NCBI GenBank assembly: GCA_015066365.1
Contig: SVON01000001.1
Location: forward strand, 62,001-126,000
Origin: Oscillospiraceae bacterium
Lineage (GTDB): Bacteria > Bacillota > Clostridia > Oscillospirales > Acutalibacteraceae
Length of the DNA stretch: 64,000 nt
Direction of reading: 5' to 3'
In this document: positions 47,525 to 58,498 of the stretch, one piece after another
Numbering within the stretch: the stretch's first letter is position 1
Layout of the letters: each line of letters begins with the position of its first letter
The notes under the pieces: model-generated
The model's input: the letters and a program-made list of their open reading frames with translations, nothing else
Database searches by the model: none
Told to the model about the DNA's origin: nothing
Program-made: the position numbers and the translations under genes

Positions 47525-47881
47525 TTATATTTTTTCACCACAAGCGTTGCAGTATACTGCATCCTCCTGGTTCACAGCGCCGCAAGAACAAGTCTTTCTG
47601 GCGTACAGCTCGTCAATGGCGTTTTGCAATTTACCAATCTTTTTATAAAGAATATCGGATTGTTTCACCAAATCAGCCACCAGCTCATCGTTCAGCTCAG
47701 AGCCATCCTTTTTGCTGTCATACAAAAGGTGTCCCAACGCCTCCATCACTTGCCGCAGGTCGCGTTCTTTCTCCGCCAGTTCCATCTTAAGACCCATCAC
47801 GTCCGCCATATTGGTCATTTTGCGTCCGGCATTGACCGCAAACCCTTTTGCAGAAATAAGGACGTCTTCCCAATTTGCCAT
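47525..47881 (-). CDS. Zinc-ribbon domain protein with coiled coil
   Basis: MANWEDVLISAKGFAVNAGRKMTNMADVMGLKMELAEKERDLRQVME...CSCGAVNQEDAVYCNACGEKI. Confidence 0.75.
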   Translation of the reverse strand: MANWEDVLISAKGFAVNAGRKMTNMADVMGLKMELAEKERDLRQVMEALGHLLYDSKKDGSELNDELVADLVKQSDILYKKIGKLQNAIDELYARKTCSCGAVNQEDAVYCNACGEKI

Positions 47882-47885
47882 ACGA

Positions 47886-49367
47886 TCACTCCTCACAGTA
47901 TTTATGGTAGAATTCCGGCACGGCGTTTTTGCGTGCCAGCATCTCTTCCAATCCGGTATTGTATTCATACGGGAATTTATAGTTAAAAATGCGTTCCAGA
48001 TAGTCGGTACCGGGCTGCTTCAGTTTACTGACAGCGCCAGCGCCGCAACCAAGAATGGTGTGCGTCTCGTCCATAATGTAGACGTTATAGAGCCCTTCAT
48101 AACCGGGTTTGGCCCAGCCCACGTTCTCCTGATTGCCGACGGTGCGGCTCTGGCGATAGAGGTAATACGGGGCGTATCCCGCTTCCGGTAGCCGAGCTGC
48201 AGACAGTTTTACCATCCGTACGGCATCCGCTTCCACACCGTAATCGGGGCGTTTCTGCAACATAATGTTGGAGGCGCGCTTCATCGATAAGGTGTGCACC
48301 GTGATGCTTTCCGGGGCCAGAGATAGAACCCCCTCTATTGTGCGGGAGAACCCCTCATAATCATCGCCGGGCAGCCCTGCGATGAGATCGGTATTGATGT
48401 TGGTAAAACCAGCTTTTCGGGCCATATCAAAGGCGTCATAAAACTGTTCCACCGTATGTTTACGGCCGATACCGGCCAAAACCTCCGGTTGTAAGGTTTG
48501 GGGGTTGATGCTCACCCGGCCTACGCCGGCGGCGTGAATCGCGGCCATCTTTTCCGGAGTTACCGTGTCGGGGCGCCCCGCTTCAACGGTATATTCCCGT
48601 AGCGTGGACAGATCAAATGCTCCTTCCACCGCCTTAAACAGGGCGGTCAGTTGCTCCGCGGACAGCGTGGTGGGAGTACCACCGCCGAAATAGACCGTCT
48701 CTAGACGCAGCCCCAATTCTTTGGCCAAACGGCCGGTATAAGCAATCTCTTGGCATAACTGCTCTACATAGGTGGGGATCAGTTTTTTGGCCTGCACCAC
48801 CGTTTGTGATACAAACGAACAGTAGTCGCAGCGTGTGGGACAAAACGGAATGGAGACGTACAAACTGAAGGACTTCGGCTGAGAGAGAGCCAAAAGTTTA
48901 TCCTCGGCCAGCAAAGTGGTCTCGCACAAAATGCGCTTTTGGTCGCTGACCAACAATTTATCACGGAAATAGGTGCGTGCCGCATCTGGCCCCATCTCGC
49001 GGGTCAAGCGGCGCAGCAATTTGACCGGACGAACCCCGGTGATCAGGCCCCAGCCTTGTGTAAAGCCGAGTAGCTTTACAAGAAGATGATAGAGCAGCGT
49101 GCAAAGTTCCAATTCGCAATCGTCCGGATTGGTTTCCAAACTCCCGGGAACTGTACTTTCTAGGGCTTCGTCAAAGCCGTCAAGTCGTACACGGCAACAG
49201 AGTGCCACGTGTTCCCCACGATTGACAGAGCAACACTCCACCGTCAACCCATCGATACTGTCCGGGATCTCTTCGTGGTGGGTATAAATTTTTTCCAACG
49301 GCAAAAACAAACGGGATACATTTTCCAATTCAAAATGAAAATCGTTGCCGCGCAAATACAGATGCAT
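47886..49367 (-). CDS. hemZ: HemZ-type coproporphyrinogen dehydrogenase-like radical SAM protein
   Basis: YVSIPFCPTRCDYCSFVSQTV; TVYFGGGTPTTLSAEQL; NINTDLIAGLPGDD. Confidence 0.9.
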   Translation of the reverse strand: MHLYLRGNDFHFELENVSRLFLPLEKIYTHHEEIPDSIDGLTVECCSVNRGEHVALCCRVRLDGFDEALESTVPGSLETNPDDCELELCTLLYHLLVKLLGFTQGWGLITGVRPVKLLRRLTREMGPDAARTYFRDKLLVSDQKRILCETTLLAEDKLLALSQPKSFSLYVSIPFCPTRCDYCSFVSQTVVQAKKLIPTYVEQLCQEIAYTGRLAKELGLRLETVYFGGGTPTTLSAEQLTALFKAVEGAFDLSTLREYTVEAGRPDTVTPEKMAAIHAAGVGRVSINPQTLQPEVLAGIGRKHTVEQFYDAFDMARKAGFTNINTDLIAGLPGDDYEGFSRTIEGVLSLAPESITVHTLSMKRASNIMLQKRPDYGVEADAVRMVKLSAARLPEAGYAPYYLYRQSRTVGNQENVGWAKPGYEGLYNVYIMDETHTILGCGAGAVSKLKQPGTDYLERIFNYKFPYEYNTGLEEMLARKNAVPEFYHKYCEE

Positions 49368-49378
49368 AACGGGCTCCT

Positions 49379-49993
49379 TTATCTCAGATAGGGATTGTAC
49401 TTCTTTTCGGTGCCGATCGTGGTATCCGGGCCGTGTCCGGGATACACCGCGGTGGAATCCGGTAACTGGAGTAAACGCTCCAATGACCGTTTCATCGCCG
49501 TGACGTCGCCACCGGGAAAATCCAGACGACCGATGCTGTTACGAAACAGCGTATCACCGGAAAATAGTGTATTCTCTGTATGCAAGCAAATGCAACCCGG
49601 TGTATGCCCGGGGGTTTCAAGCACGGTTAAAGACGCATTTCCAAAGGAAATCACACCACCTTCGTACAAAAGATTAGCCTTATCTATGGTAATCTCCTGA
49701 CCGGGCGAAAACCAACCGGACAAATTCCGCTTTGGATCGGTTAGTGCGTCAACGTCACCTGCTCCGATATACAAGGGTGCTCCGGTATGGGCGCACACAG
49801 CCTCAGCTGCCAGCATATGGTCAAAGTGTGCGTGGGTCAGTACCACAGCTGTAATGGAAATTCCCCTTTCCGCAACCTCAGAAAGAATCTCCTCTGCTTC
49901 ATCTGCGGGGTCGATGACGATGCCTTCGTGCTCCGACCAGACGAGATAGCAATTGGTTTCTAACTCTCCTAAAATCAGTCGCGTATGAACCAT
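49379..49993 (-). CDS. MBL-fold metallohydrolase (glyoxalase II-like)
   Basis: LTHAHFDHMLAAEAVCAHTGAPLYIG; TVLETPGHTPGCICLHTENTLFSGDTLF; VYPGHGPDTTIG. Confidence 0.9.
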   Translation of the reverse strand: MVHTRLILGELETNCYLVWSEHEGIVIDPADEAEEILSEVAERGISITAVVLTHAHFDHMLAAEAVCAHTGAPLYIGAGDVDALTDPKRNLSGWFSPGQEITIDKANLLYEGGVISFGNASLTVLETPGHTPGCICLHTENTLFSGDTLFRNSIGRLDFPGGDVTAMKRSLERLLQLPDSTAVYPGHGPDTTIGTEKKYNPYLR

Positions 49994-50457
49994 TATGGCT
50001 TCCTCCGTGTACAAGTATCCGTATCCAACAGGATGGTGACCGGGCCGTCATTAAGCAGACGTACCTTCATATCGGCGCCAAACTCGCCAGTTTGTACGTC
50101 TTTGATGCCGTTTTCCCGTAACAATTCCACAAAACGGTCAAAGAGCGGTTTGGCTACGTCGGGTTTAGCCGCGCCAAAGAAATCCGGTCTGCGTCCTTTG
50201 GCTGTATTGGCACACAAGGTGAACTGTGAAACCGCCAAAACGCTTCCGTCAATGTCCAGGACAGAGCGGTTCATCTTGTCGTTTTCGTCACAGAACACCC
50301 GTAATTCAGCGACTTTTCTCGCCAATAAAGCTGCCTCCTCAGCCGTATCCCCCTCACATACCCCCACCAGCAGCAAAACGCCGCTGTTAATGGAGGCGAT
50401 GCAGGTTTCCTCGACCGTTACGGATGCTTCTGTGACACGTTGGTAGACCGCTTTCAT
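49993..50457 (-). CDS. dtd: D-aminoacyl-tRNA deacylase
   Basis: MKAVYQRVTEASVTVEETCIASINSGVLLLVGV; VSQFTLCANTAKGRRPDFFGAAKP; NDGPVTILLDT. Confidence 0.95.
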   Translation of the reverse strand: MKAVYQRVTEASVTVEETCIASINSGVLLLVGVCEGDTAEEAALLARKVAELRVFCDENDKMNRSVLDIDGSVLAVSQFTLCANTAKGRRPDFFGAAKPDVAKPLFDRFVELLRENGIKDVQTGEFGADMKVRLLNDGPVTILLDTDTCTRRKP

Positions 50458-50472
50458 AGTCTTCTCTCCTAG

Positions 50473-52677
50473 TTAGAATCCGGTTCTTTGAACTTCGTCC
50501 ACGCCGGGAACGGCCTTAAGACGTTGAATAACGTACTGAAGGTGATCCACGCTGTTTACTGCGATGGTTAACGATACTACGGCGCCACTTTCCTGATCCC
50601 GGGCGTTGATGGAATGAACCGGCACGTGCAGATTGGAAAGAGTGGTAGCCAGTTTCAGCAGTAGATTCTGTTGCTCATGGGCAATAATGTGCAGGTTGGC
50701 GTTAAACTCGGTATCCACCGACTGCTCCCACTGAACTGCCACCCAGCGCTCTTTGTTTGGTGCCGAATGGAGGTCTTTGGGCACGTTGGTGCAATCCCGG
50801 CGGTGGATGGAAACACCATAACCGCGAGTGATAAAGCCGATGATGGGATCTCCGGGCACTGGATTACAGCACTGTGCAAATTTTACTAAACAATCGTCCA
50901 GCTGGTCGATGATGACGCCGCCCATATGAGAGTGTCGGCGCGGCGGAGGTGTGATGGGATTCATCACCGAGGCGGCGATCTGCTCCTCTTTCTGCATCCG
51001 ATTGTACTCTTCTTTAATACGGGGAATCAGGCGGGAAAGCATCACACCGCCGTAGCCGATAGCCGCATAAAAATCGTCGATTGTGGCACAGTGTTGTTTC
51101 TTAGCTTGATGTATTAAGAATTGTTCCATTCGCTCTTCCGGCAGGCGAATCAGGTTGCGGGACAACTCCCGTTCCAGCTCTGCCCTACCCTGCTGGATAT
51201 TTTCTTCCCGACGCTCTTTTTTAAACCAACTGCGGATCTTATTGCGTGCTTCGCTGGTATGCACGATGTTCAGCCAGTCGCGGCTGGGGCCGTGGTTGGC
51301 GGCAGAAGTGGTCAACACCTCTACGATCTCGCCGGTTTTCACTTTGTAATCCAAAGGCACGATACGTCCGTTTACTTTAGCGCCCACCATACGGTTGCCT
51401 ACCGCTGTGTGGATGTTATAGGCAAAGTCGATGACGGTACTGCCCTCCGGTAAGGTGACAACGTCGCCCTTAGGGGTAAAGACAAACACGTCTTCAATAT
51501 CCAGGTCTGTTTTGATGCTCTGAACAATGTCCTCGGCATCGTCTACATCCTGCTGGCTTTCAATAAACTGGCGAACCCAAGCCAAGCGCTCTTCCAGCTT
51601 GTCTTTCTTTTGTATACCGGCCTTGTATTTCCAATGGGCGGCAATACCGTATTCTGCGGTATAATGCATATCCCAGGTGCGAATTTGCACCTCAAAGGGG
51701 ATTTTTTCTTTGCTCACCACCGTGGTGTGCAAAGACTGATACATATTCGGTTTAGGCGTGGAAATGTAATCCTTAAACCGGTTGGGCAAAGGCGTAAACA
51801 TTTCGTGCACGATACCTAAGACGTTGTAACAGTCGTTGACGCTGTCCACAATGATGCGTACAGCATATATGTCAAAAATCTCGTCAAAGGCGCGGCCTCG
51901 CATATACATCTTACGGTAAATGCCGGCATAGCTCTTGACGCGACCAGAGATATGCGCTTTAAGTCCAAACTTTGCCAAATGATCCAAGATGCGCTCTTGG
52001 ATGCTTTTTAAGAATAGATTGCGCTCGTCGGCATGCATGGCCAGGTTTTCTTCGATTTCTTTATAAGCAACCGGGTCCAACACCCGCAGAGAGAGGTCTT
52101 CCAGCTCCTCTTTCATGGTGCGGATGCCTAAGCGGTGGGATAGCGGCGCATAGATATCCAGCGTTTCTCGAGCCTTATCCCGCTGCTTTTGCGGTTTCCA
52201 GCCTTCGCTGGTACGCATATTGTGCAGACGGTCAGCCAGTTTGATGATCATCACGCGAACATCCTTAGCCATGGCTAGCAACATCTTACGGACGTTTTCG
52301 GCCTGCTGTTCCTCTCGTGTGGAGAATTGCATTTTGGTGATTTTGGTGACGCCGTCCACCAGGTCAGCCACCTCTTGGCCAAAACGGCGCGCAAGGTCAC
52401 TCAGCTCCACGTCGGTATCTTCTACCACGTCGTGCAACAATGCGGCGATCACCGCATCACTGTCCATACCGATCTCCACCAGGATACAGGCCACATGCAA
52501 GGGGTGGCAGACGTATTCTTCGCCAGACTGGCGAAACTGTCCCTCGTGAGCCTCAATCGCCATATTTACGGCATCGTGGATGCGCTCAATGTCGTACATT
52601 TTATCGCTGTTTTCCATTAGCGAATCCAGTTGCTCAATGACGGCTTCTTTGCGTTCTACGTTCTGGTTATCCAACAT
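50473..52677 (-). CDS. relA: RelA/SpoT family (p)ppGpp synthetase/hydrolase
   Basis: HPLHVACILVEIGMDSDAVIAALLHDVVEDT; YQSLHTTVVSKEKIPFEVQIRTWDMH; TGS and ACT domains. Confidence 0.95.
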   Translation of the reverse strand: MLDNQNVERKEAVIEQLDSLMENSDKMYDIERIHDAVNMAIEAHEGQFRQSGEEYVCHPLHVACILVEIGMDSDAVIAALLHDVVEDTDVELSDLARRFGQEVADLVDGVTKITKMQFSTREEQQAENVRKMLLAMAKDVRVMIIKLADRLHNMRTSEGWKPQKQRDKARETLDIYAPLSHRLGIRTMKEELEDLSLRVLDPVAYKEIEENLAMHADERNLFLKSIQERILDHLAKFGLKAHISGRVKSYAGIYRKMYMRGRAFDEIFDIYAVRIIVDSVNDCYNVLGIVHEMFTPLPNRFKDYISTPKPNMYQSLHTTVVSKEKIPFEVQIRTWDMHYTAEYGIAAHWKYKAGIQKKDKLEERLAWVRQFIESQQDVDDAEDIVQSIKTDLDIEDVFVFTPKGDVVTLPEGSTVIDFAYNIHTAVGNRMVGAKVNGRIVPLDYKVKTGEIVEVLTTSAANHGPSRDWLNIVHTSEARNKIRSWFKKERREENIQQGRAELERELSRNLIRLPEERMEQFLIHQAKKQHCATIDDFYAAIGYGGVMLSRLIPRIKEEYNRMQKEEQIAASVMNPITPPPRRHSHMGGVIIDQLDDCLVKFAQCCNPVPGDPIIGFITRGYGVSIHRRDCTNVPKDLHSAPNKERWVAVQWEQSVDTEFNANLHIIAHEQQNLLLKLATTLSNLHVPVHSINARDQESGAVVSLTIAVNSVDHLQYVIQRLKAVPGVDEVQRTGF

Positions 52678-54724
52678 TAGGCGCATCTCCTTTCTGTATG
52701 TATTGATAGAGGGGTGTTTCGGTCAAATCCACCTTTCCTTCAGCAGGAAGCGTTTCGATAAATAGCTTTTCACCGCGGTCATACCAGCAGATCAAGCCGG
52801 ACTCCTGCCACAACTGGAGAGCAACCAACAGTTGTAGGACCGTAGGAGCCTTATCTCCCAATGCATGGTGGAGCTGTTCTACCGTACCCTGCCACACCTT
52901 GCAGGTGCGCAACAGACTGTAGAGATGCCCCAGTTGCTCACGACTGGCTAATACATCGTCCAATTCGGGGCAATATTCCCGACGCATAATACGCTCAAAA
53001 TCGGCAATCTCACGCATCAACTGATCGCGATCAGTATCAGCAAAAGAGAGATCGCGTATGCGTACGCTAACGGTGGTGTTGCCGCGGAATTCATTCTTCT
53101 CCAGAGCGACGACGCTGTTGAGCAGAGAGCCGCAAGCCACAGGGAATTCTTCCGGTCTCGTTTGGAACAGCATAGCGTTGATGCGCACCCCGTCCCGGCT
53201 TAGCGAAAGACGCAGATGTTTCTTTTCGGCACCAACAGCGGTGATGTTATCTAACTGCATACGGAACAGCCCAAATAGCGGGGCGGGGTTGCCGCATCCA
53301 AAGGGCTCCAACACCTGCAATAGTTCCAACTTTTCCGTGTTGATTTGATCCGGACGGAGTCGTACCGCCACATCGAAAGATGCGGTCGGCATAACCGGAT
53401 AATGCTCAGCAGCATAGGTGTTGATGGCTGTGCGTAATGCATCTACTTTGTCTGCCTCTAAGGTGACACCGGCGGCTAACTCGTGACCGCCGAATTGCAC
53501 CACGTATTCCGCGCAAGCCGATAAAGCGTCAAAAATAGAGAATTCGCTCAAACTGCGGCAAGAGCCGTGGGCCAAACCATCCTCTCCAATAGAGAGAGCG
53601 ATGGTCGGTTTGCAGTAGCGCTCCATAAGTCGAGCCGCCACCAAACCGAGTAAGCCACAATGCCATCCGCGACCGCATACCACCAATACGCGATCATACA
53701 GCCACTCGGGATGTTGCTGTAACTGTTCTTCAACCTGTTGGACAATGTCGGTGGTGGCTTGCTGCCGGGTCAAATTCAGTTGCTGAATCTCTTCAGCGGC
53801 CCGGTTGGCCTCCTCCCTGTTCTCGCTCAACAATAGACGCAAGGAAAGGTTAGGATCTGCCATACGGCCAGAAGAATTCAACCGGGGAGCCAGACCAAAA
53901 GAGACGTTTCCTACATCCAGCGTCTTTTCCTCTAAGCCTGCCACGCGGCGCAAAGCCAGCAGACCTGGGCGGCGACTTTCCTCCAACAGACACAAACAAC
54001 GGCGCACAAGGTCACGGTTAAAGCCCTGAAGCGGCATCATATCAGCAAGAGTGCCCAAAGCTAACAGATCACCATACTGGGTAAACATCGTTTCGCTGTC
54101 GCCGGATAAAGCACACAGGAACATAAACGCTACGCCTACGCCGGCAAACTCTTTAAAGCTGCTTTCGCAGTCAATACGGTGAGGATCCACCACCGCCACT
54201 GCATTTGGGAGTGTTTCACCGGGTTGGTGGTGGTCGGTGACAACCACGTCAATGCCGGCGTTGTTCGCCAGCGTAACCTCTTCCAACGCAGCGATTCCGG
54301 TATCCACCGTAATGATTAACTGCACGCCATGTTGGGCGGCCCAGGCAATGGTTTCTGGGTGCATACCATAGCCTTCATCACGTGACGGAAGGCGATAGAG
54401 CACGTCGGCTCCCTGCTTCTTAAAATAATCGTACAACAAGGTGGTCGAGGTAATGCCGTCCACATCGTAATCGCCATACACCAGGATGCGCTCACCGGCC
54501 TCAAGCGCCTGTTTTGTACGCTTTACGGCTTTTTGCATATCGGCAAAAGAGAACGGATCCACCTCTTCTTCATAGCCGACGATGTATTCAAAAATTTGTT
54601 CCGGCGTGGTTAGACCACGGGAGGTGAGCATCAGCGACAAGAAGGGGTGAATTTCACATGCTTCCGCCAGCTCTGCCGCTAACGTTTTATCCGTTTTTTG
54701 TTCATTCCAGCGTCGAATCTGCAT
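52667..54724 (-). CDS. recJ: Single-stranded-DNA-specific exonuclease RecJ
   Basis: RILVYGDYDVDGITSTTLLYDYFKKQGADVLYRLPSRDEGYG; VVTDHHQPGETLPNA; QFGGHELAAGVTLE. Confidence 0.94.
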   Translation of the reverse strand: MQIRRWNEQKTDKTLAAELAEACEIHPFLSLMLTSRGLTTPEQIFEYIVGYEEEVDPFSFADMQKAVKRTKQALEAGERILVYGDYDVDGITSTTLLYDYFKKQGADVLYRLPSRDEGYGMHPETIAWAAQHGVQLIITVDTGIAALEEVTLANNAGIDVVVTDHHQPGETLPNAVAVVDPHRIDCESSFKEFAGVGVAFMFLCALSGDSETMFTQYGDLLALGTLADMMPLQGFNRDLVRRCLCLLEESRRPGLLALRRVAGLEEKTLDVGNVSFGLAPRLNSSGRMADPNLSLRLLLSENREEANRAAEEIQQLNLTRQQATTDIVQQVEEQLQQHPEWLYDRVLVVCGRGWHCGLLGLVAARLMERYCKPTIALSIGEDGLAHGSCRSLSEFSIFDALSACAEYVVQFGGHELAAGVTLEADKVDALRTAINTYAAEHYPVMPTASFDVAVRLRPDQINTEKLELLQVLEPFGCGNPAPLFGLFRMQLDNITAVGAEKKHLRLSLSRDGVRINAMLFQTRPEEFPVACGSLLNSVVALEKNEFRGNTTVSVRIRDLSFADTDRDQLMREIADFERIMRREYCPELDDVLASREQLGHLYSLLRTCKVWQGTVEQLHHALGDKAPTVLQLLVALQLWQESGLICWYDRGEKLFIETLPAEGKVDLTETPLYQYIQKGDAPNVG

Positions 54725-54821
54725 AGATACCCCTCCTTTTTACTAAATTACCTATTATTGTACCATTATTCGCCGAAATATTCAACACCGATTTGAAATA
54801 ATCCCGCGAAAATAAAGAAAA

Positions 54822-54856
54822 AACCGTACCAAACGTATTGGTACGGTTTTCACACT
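54822..54856 (-). terminator. Terminator downstream of aspS
   Basis: aaaaaccgtaccaaacgtattggtacggtttt. Confidence 0.82.
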
Positions 54857-54860
54857 CAGA

Positions 54861-56642
54861 TTATTCCTGGGGCAATAAGGTGATACCTAGATCCACTAAC
54901 TGCTGATCATCTACAACAGAGGGACAATCGGTCATCGGCTCGGTCATATTCTGCACCTTCGGATAAGCAATAACGTCACGCAGGGTGGTGGCACCCAGCA
55001 TCTGCATCACCAAGCGGTCCAAACCGATGCCCATACCACCGTGAGGCGGTGCGCCGTAACGGAAAGCGTCCAGTAGGAATCCGAACTTCTGCTGGGCCTC
55101 TTCCTGAGAAAGACCCAACGCGCTAAACATATGGTTTTGCAGGTCGGGATCAGTGATACGAATGGAGCCGGAAGCCAACTCGATGCCGTTGAGCACTAAG
55201 TCATAGGCTTTGGCGTACACCTTGTCCGGATCGGTGTCCAGATAAGGAATGCTCTCATCCAGCGGAGAGGTGAAGGGGTGGTGCATAGCCACCCAGGTCT
55301 GAGATTCCTCATCCCACTCGAAGAAGGGGAATTCGGTAATCCACAGCAAGTTAAAGCCTTCACGGGGAATTTCCAGCTTGTTGGCCAGCTCCAAACGCAG
55401 AGCGCCCAAAGTTGTCAAGACGTGCTTTTTAACGGTGTCAGCCACCACCAGGACAACGTCACCCTTTTCTGCGCCGGCGGTGGTCAGCAGAGCAGTCATC
55501 TCTTCCTCGGTCAAGAATTTACCGAAGGAGGATGCGGGAGTATCCTCCACCCAGCGCACCCAAGCCAAGCCTTTGGCGCCGATGCCACGGACAAACTCGG
55601 TGAGCTTGTCGATCTCCTTACGGGACAGCGTGGAAGCAGCCCCCTTGGCGGTCAGGCACCGGACGGTGCCGCCGCCCTGCACGGCAGAGGCAAATACGCC
55701 AAAACCGCAATTCTTTACGGCGTCGGTTAGGTCAATGATCTCCATACCGAAACGGGTATCCGGCTTATCGGAGCCATAGCGCTCCATAGCGTCGTTGTAT
55801 TTCAGGCGAGGCAGGGCATCTGGCAGCTGAACATCCAATACTTCTTTGAACAGGGTGCGCATAAAGTCCTCACCCACCGCCAAAACGTCCTCAACGTCCA
55901 CAAAGGACATCTCCAGGTCGATCTGGGTAAACTCGGGCTGACGGTCAGCCCGCAGGTCCTCGTCGCGGAAGCAACGAGCCAACTGTACGTAGCGGTCAAA
56001 ACCGGCAACCATGCTGAGCTGTTTGTACAGCTGAGGAGACTGAGGCAAAGCATAGAATTCGCCCTGGTGCAGACGACTGGGTACCAGGAAGTCACGGGCT
56101 CCCTCGGGGGTGGATTTGATCAACATAGGGGTCTCCAGCTCGATGAAGCCGTTCTTGTCAAAGAAATCGCGAATCACCTTGACAATGCGGTGGCGCATCA
56201 GAATATTGCTCTGCAGATCGGGACGGCGCAGATCCAGATAGCGATATTTCAGACGGGTCGCCTCAGCGGTAGAGCAGTTCTCTACAATCTCAAAGGGCGG
56301 CGTTTCTGCCTTGTTGAGAATGCGTAGCTCCTCTACAGCGATTTCGATATCGCCGGTGGGAATCTCCGTATTACGGGAGGAACGAACCCGCACCTTACCG
56401 CGGGCCGCGACCACGTATTCGCTACGCAGAGAAAACGCTTTTTCAAACACCGCCTTGTCCGTATCCTGATCAAAAGCCAACTGCACGATACCGGTACGGT
56501 CGCGCAGATCCACAAAAATCAACTGACCCAAATCACGCTGACGCTGGACCCAACCGAATACGGTCACTTCCTGACCGGCGTGCTCCTCGCGGAACGTGCC
56601 ACAATACGCAGTACGGCGCAGCCCTTTAATCGTTTCTGCCAT
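54861..56642 (-). CDS. aspS: Aspartyl-tRNA synthetase
   Basis: VTVFGWVQRQRDLGQLIFVDLRDRTGIVQLAF; FLVPSRLHQGEFYALPQSPQLYKQLSMVAGFDRYVQLARCFRDEDLRADRQPEFTQIDLEMSF. Confidence 0.97.
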   Translation of the reverse strand: MAETIKGLRRTAYCGTFREEHAGQEVTVFGWVQRQRDLGQLIFVDLRDRTGIVQLAFDQDTDKAVFEKAFSLRSEYVVAARGKVRVRSSRNTEIPTGDIEIAVEELRILNKAETPPFEIVENCSTAEATRLKYRYLDLRRPDLQSNILMRHRIVKVIRDFFDKNGFIELETPMLIKSTPEGARDFLVPSRLHQGEFYALPQSPQLYKQLSMVAGFDRYVQLARCFRDEDLRADRQPEFTQIDLEMSFVDVEDVLAVGEDFMRTLFKEVLDVQLPDALPRLKYNDAMERYGSDKPDTRFGMEIIDLTDAVKNCGFGVFASAVQGGGTVRCLTAKGAASTLSRKEIDKLTEFVRGIGAKGLAWVRWVEDTPASSFGKFLTEEEMTALLTTAGAEKGDVVLVVADTVKKHVLTTLGALRLELANKLEIPREGFNLLWITEFPFFEWDEESQTWVAMHHPFTSPLDESIPYLDTDPDKVYAKAYDLVLNGIELASGSIRITDPDLQNHMFSALGLSQEEAQQKFGFLLDAFRYGAPPHGGMGIGLDRLVMQMLGATTLRDVIAYPKVQNMTEPMTDCPSVVDDQQLVDLGITLLPQE

Positions 56643-56668
56643 TTTCTATCTCCCCTATTCTTTCGAGA

Positions 56669-57985
56669 TTACATAAAGTCAGCAACACTGCCGAACAAAT
56701 CCGCCATGCCGGCCAGTTCACTATCCAACAGTTTTTGGCGCAGGACTGCATACAGTCCGTCGTCCAACGAAACATCTTCCGTTTCTCCGGTGTTCATATC
56801 CTTCAACTGGGCGTGACCGGTTTCCAACTCGTTGTCGCCCACCACGACGGTATAGCGCGCCCCCAGCTTGTCGGCGTATTTCATCTGCGCTTTCAAAGAG
56901 CGGCCCACAATGTCACACTCAACGGTGACACCGCCGTCCCGCAGAGACGAGGCTAAGGCAAAGCATTTTTGAGCGGCGGCCTGGCCCATCGACACAAAAT
57001 AAAGATCGCATTTGGGGGCGTCCGGGAAGCGAACGCCCTGCTCTTCCATGGTCATCAACAAACGCTCAATGCCCATACCAAAGCCAAGCCCCGGCTGAGC
57101 AGCACCGCCCAGTTCAGAAACCAGGCCGTCGTAGCGACCACCACCGGCCACCACCAAGCCCTGATCGGAGACTAGCTCAAACACGGTGCGGGTGTAATAA
57201 TCTAAGCCGCGCACAATGTGCTCATCGATAACGTAATCAATGCCGGCGGCATCCAAACAACTCTTCACACCCTCGAAATGGGCGGCGCAATCGTCACACA
57301 GATAGTCCAGCATCACAGGGGCATCCGCAGCAATCTCGTGGCAAACCGGAGATTTGCAGTCCAAAATACGCATAGGGTTGCGCTCCAAGCGACTCAGACA
57401 AGTACCACAGAGATCTCCTTGCCGTTCTGCAAAATAGGCATGCAGCGCTTCGGTATAGCGAGCGCGGCAAGTAGGACAACCGATCGAATTGATATGCAAC
57501 GCTACGTTAGCCAAACCCAAAGAGCCCAAAATACCGGTGGCTAGAGAGATCACCTCGGCGTCTGCTTGAGGCGCAGAGGCACCAAAGCACTCAACGCCAA
57601 ACTGATGAAACTCGCGATAACGGCCTTTTTGGCTCTTTTCGTAACGATAGCACGATGTTAAGTAAGATACCTTTACAGGCAAAGCGCCGGCCAGCAGACC
57701 GTGCTCCAGTACAGCGCGCGCAGCGCCGGCTGTGCCCTCGGGACGTAGAGTGATGGAACGACCACCCTTGTCCTCAAAGGTGTACATCTCTTTCTGTACC
57801 ACGTCGGTGGTCTCGCCCACCGAGCGCTGGAATAGGTTGGTATGCTCAAACACAGGCGTACGAATTTCGTGAAAGCCGAAATCCCGTGCAATAGCTAAAG
57901 CCATCTGCTCAACGTACTGCCATTTGTAGCTGTCTTGGGGCAACACGTCTTGGGTGCCGCGTGGTGCTTGGGTAATCAATGCCAT
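56669..57985 (-). CDS. hisS: Histidyl-tRNA synthetase
   Basis: PRGTQDVLPQDSYKWQYVE; LRPEGTAGAARAVLEHG; GLDYYTRTVFELVSDQGLVVAGGGRYDGL. Confidence 0.97.
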   Translation of the reverse strand: MALITQAPRGTQDVLPQDSYKWQYVEQMALAIARDFGFHEIRTPVFEHTNLFQRSVGETTDVVQKEMYTFEDKGGRSITLRPEGTAGAARAVLEHGLLAGALPVKVSYLTSCYRYEKSQKGRYREFHQFGVECFGASAPQADAEVISLATGILGSLGLANVALHINSIGCPTCRARYTEALHAYFAERQGDLCGTCLSRLERNPMRILDCKSPVCHEIAADAPVMLDYLCDDCAAHFEGVKSCLDAAGIDYVIDEHIVRGLDYYTRTVFELVSDQGLVVAGGGRYDGLVSELGGAAQPGLGFGMGIERLLMTMEEQGVRFPDAPKCDLYFVSMGQAAAQKCFALASSLRDGGVTVECDIVGRSLKAQMKYADKLGARYTVVVGDNELETGHAQLKDMNTGETEDVSLDDGLYAVLRQKLLDSELAGMADLFGSVADFM

Positions 57986-58054
57986 AATAATAACCTCTCT
58001 AACTCAGGAATAACAAGGCAAAAGGGCACACGTTTGTGTACCCCTTTTACCGGA

Positions 58055-58462
58055 TTAACGACTACGGGGATTGACAACGTTACGCCAATCCAAATCTCCG
58101 CGCTCAAGACCGTGAATCAATACTTCCGCCGTAGCAATATTTGTTGCAACGGGTATGTTGCGGGTATCACACAAACGCAACATATCCAAATCATTAGGTT
58201 CGTTGGATTTGGCAGTCATCGGGTCGCGGAAAAACAAGAGCAGGTCGATCTCGTCGCAGGCAATACGGGCTGTAATCTGCTGGTCGCCGCCCTGTGCACC
58301 GCTCATATAGCGAACGATGTCCAGACCGGTGGCCTCAGACACCAGTTTGCCGGTGGTGCCAGTGGCGCACAACGTATGACGGCTCAAAATACCGCAGTAA
58401 GCAATACAAAACTGAACCATCAATTCCTTTTTTGCGTCGTGAGCAATCAATGCAATATTCAT
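58055..58462 (-). CDS. mgsA: Methylglyoxal synthase
   Basis: [65 protein letters not shown]. Confidence 0.95.
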   Translation of the reverse strand: MNIALIAHDAKKELMVQFCIAYCGILSRHTLCATGTTGKLVSEATGLDIVRYMSGAQGGDQQITARIACDEIDLLLFFRDPMTAKSNEPNDLDMLRLCDTRNIPVATNIATAEVLIHGLERGDLDWRNVVNPRSR

Positions 58463-58498
58463 AGCCTGCAACCTCCTCTATCAGTATCACAAAAAGAT

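Noticed and set aside
47449-47986. Plus-strand ORFs (113 and 173 aa) after the TtcA-like gene
   Set aside because: They run across a terminator and antisense to the zinc-ribbon and hemZ genes, with no plausible RBS or domain.
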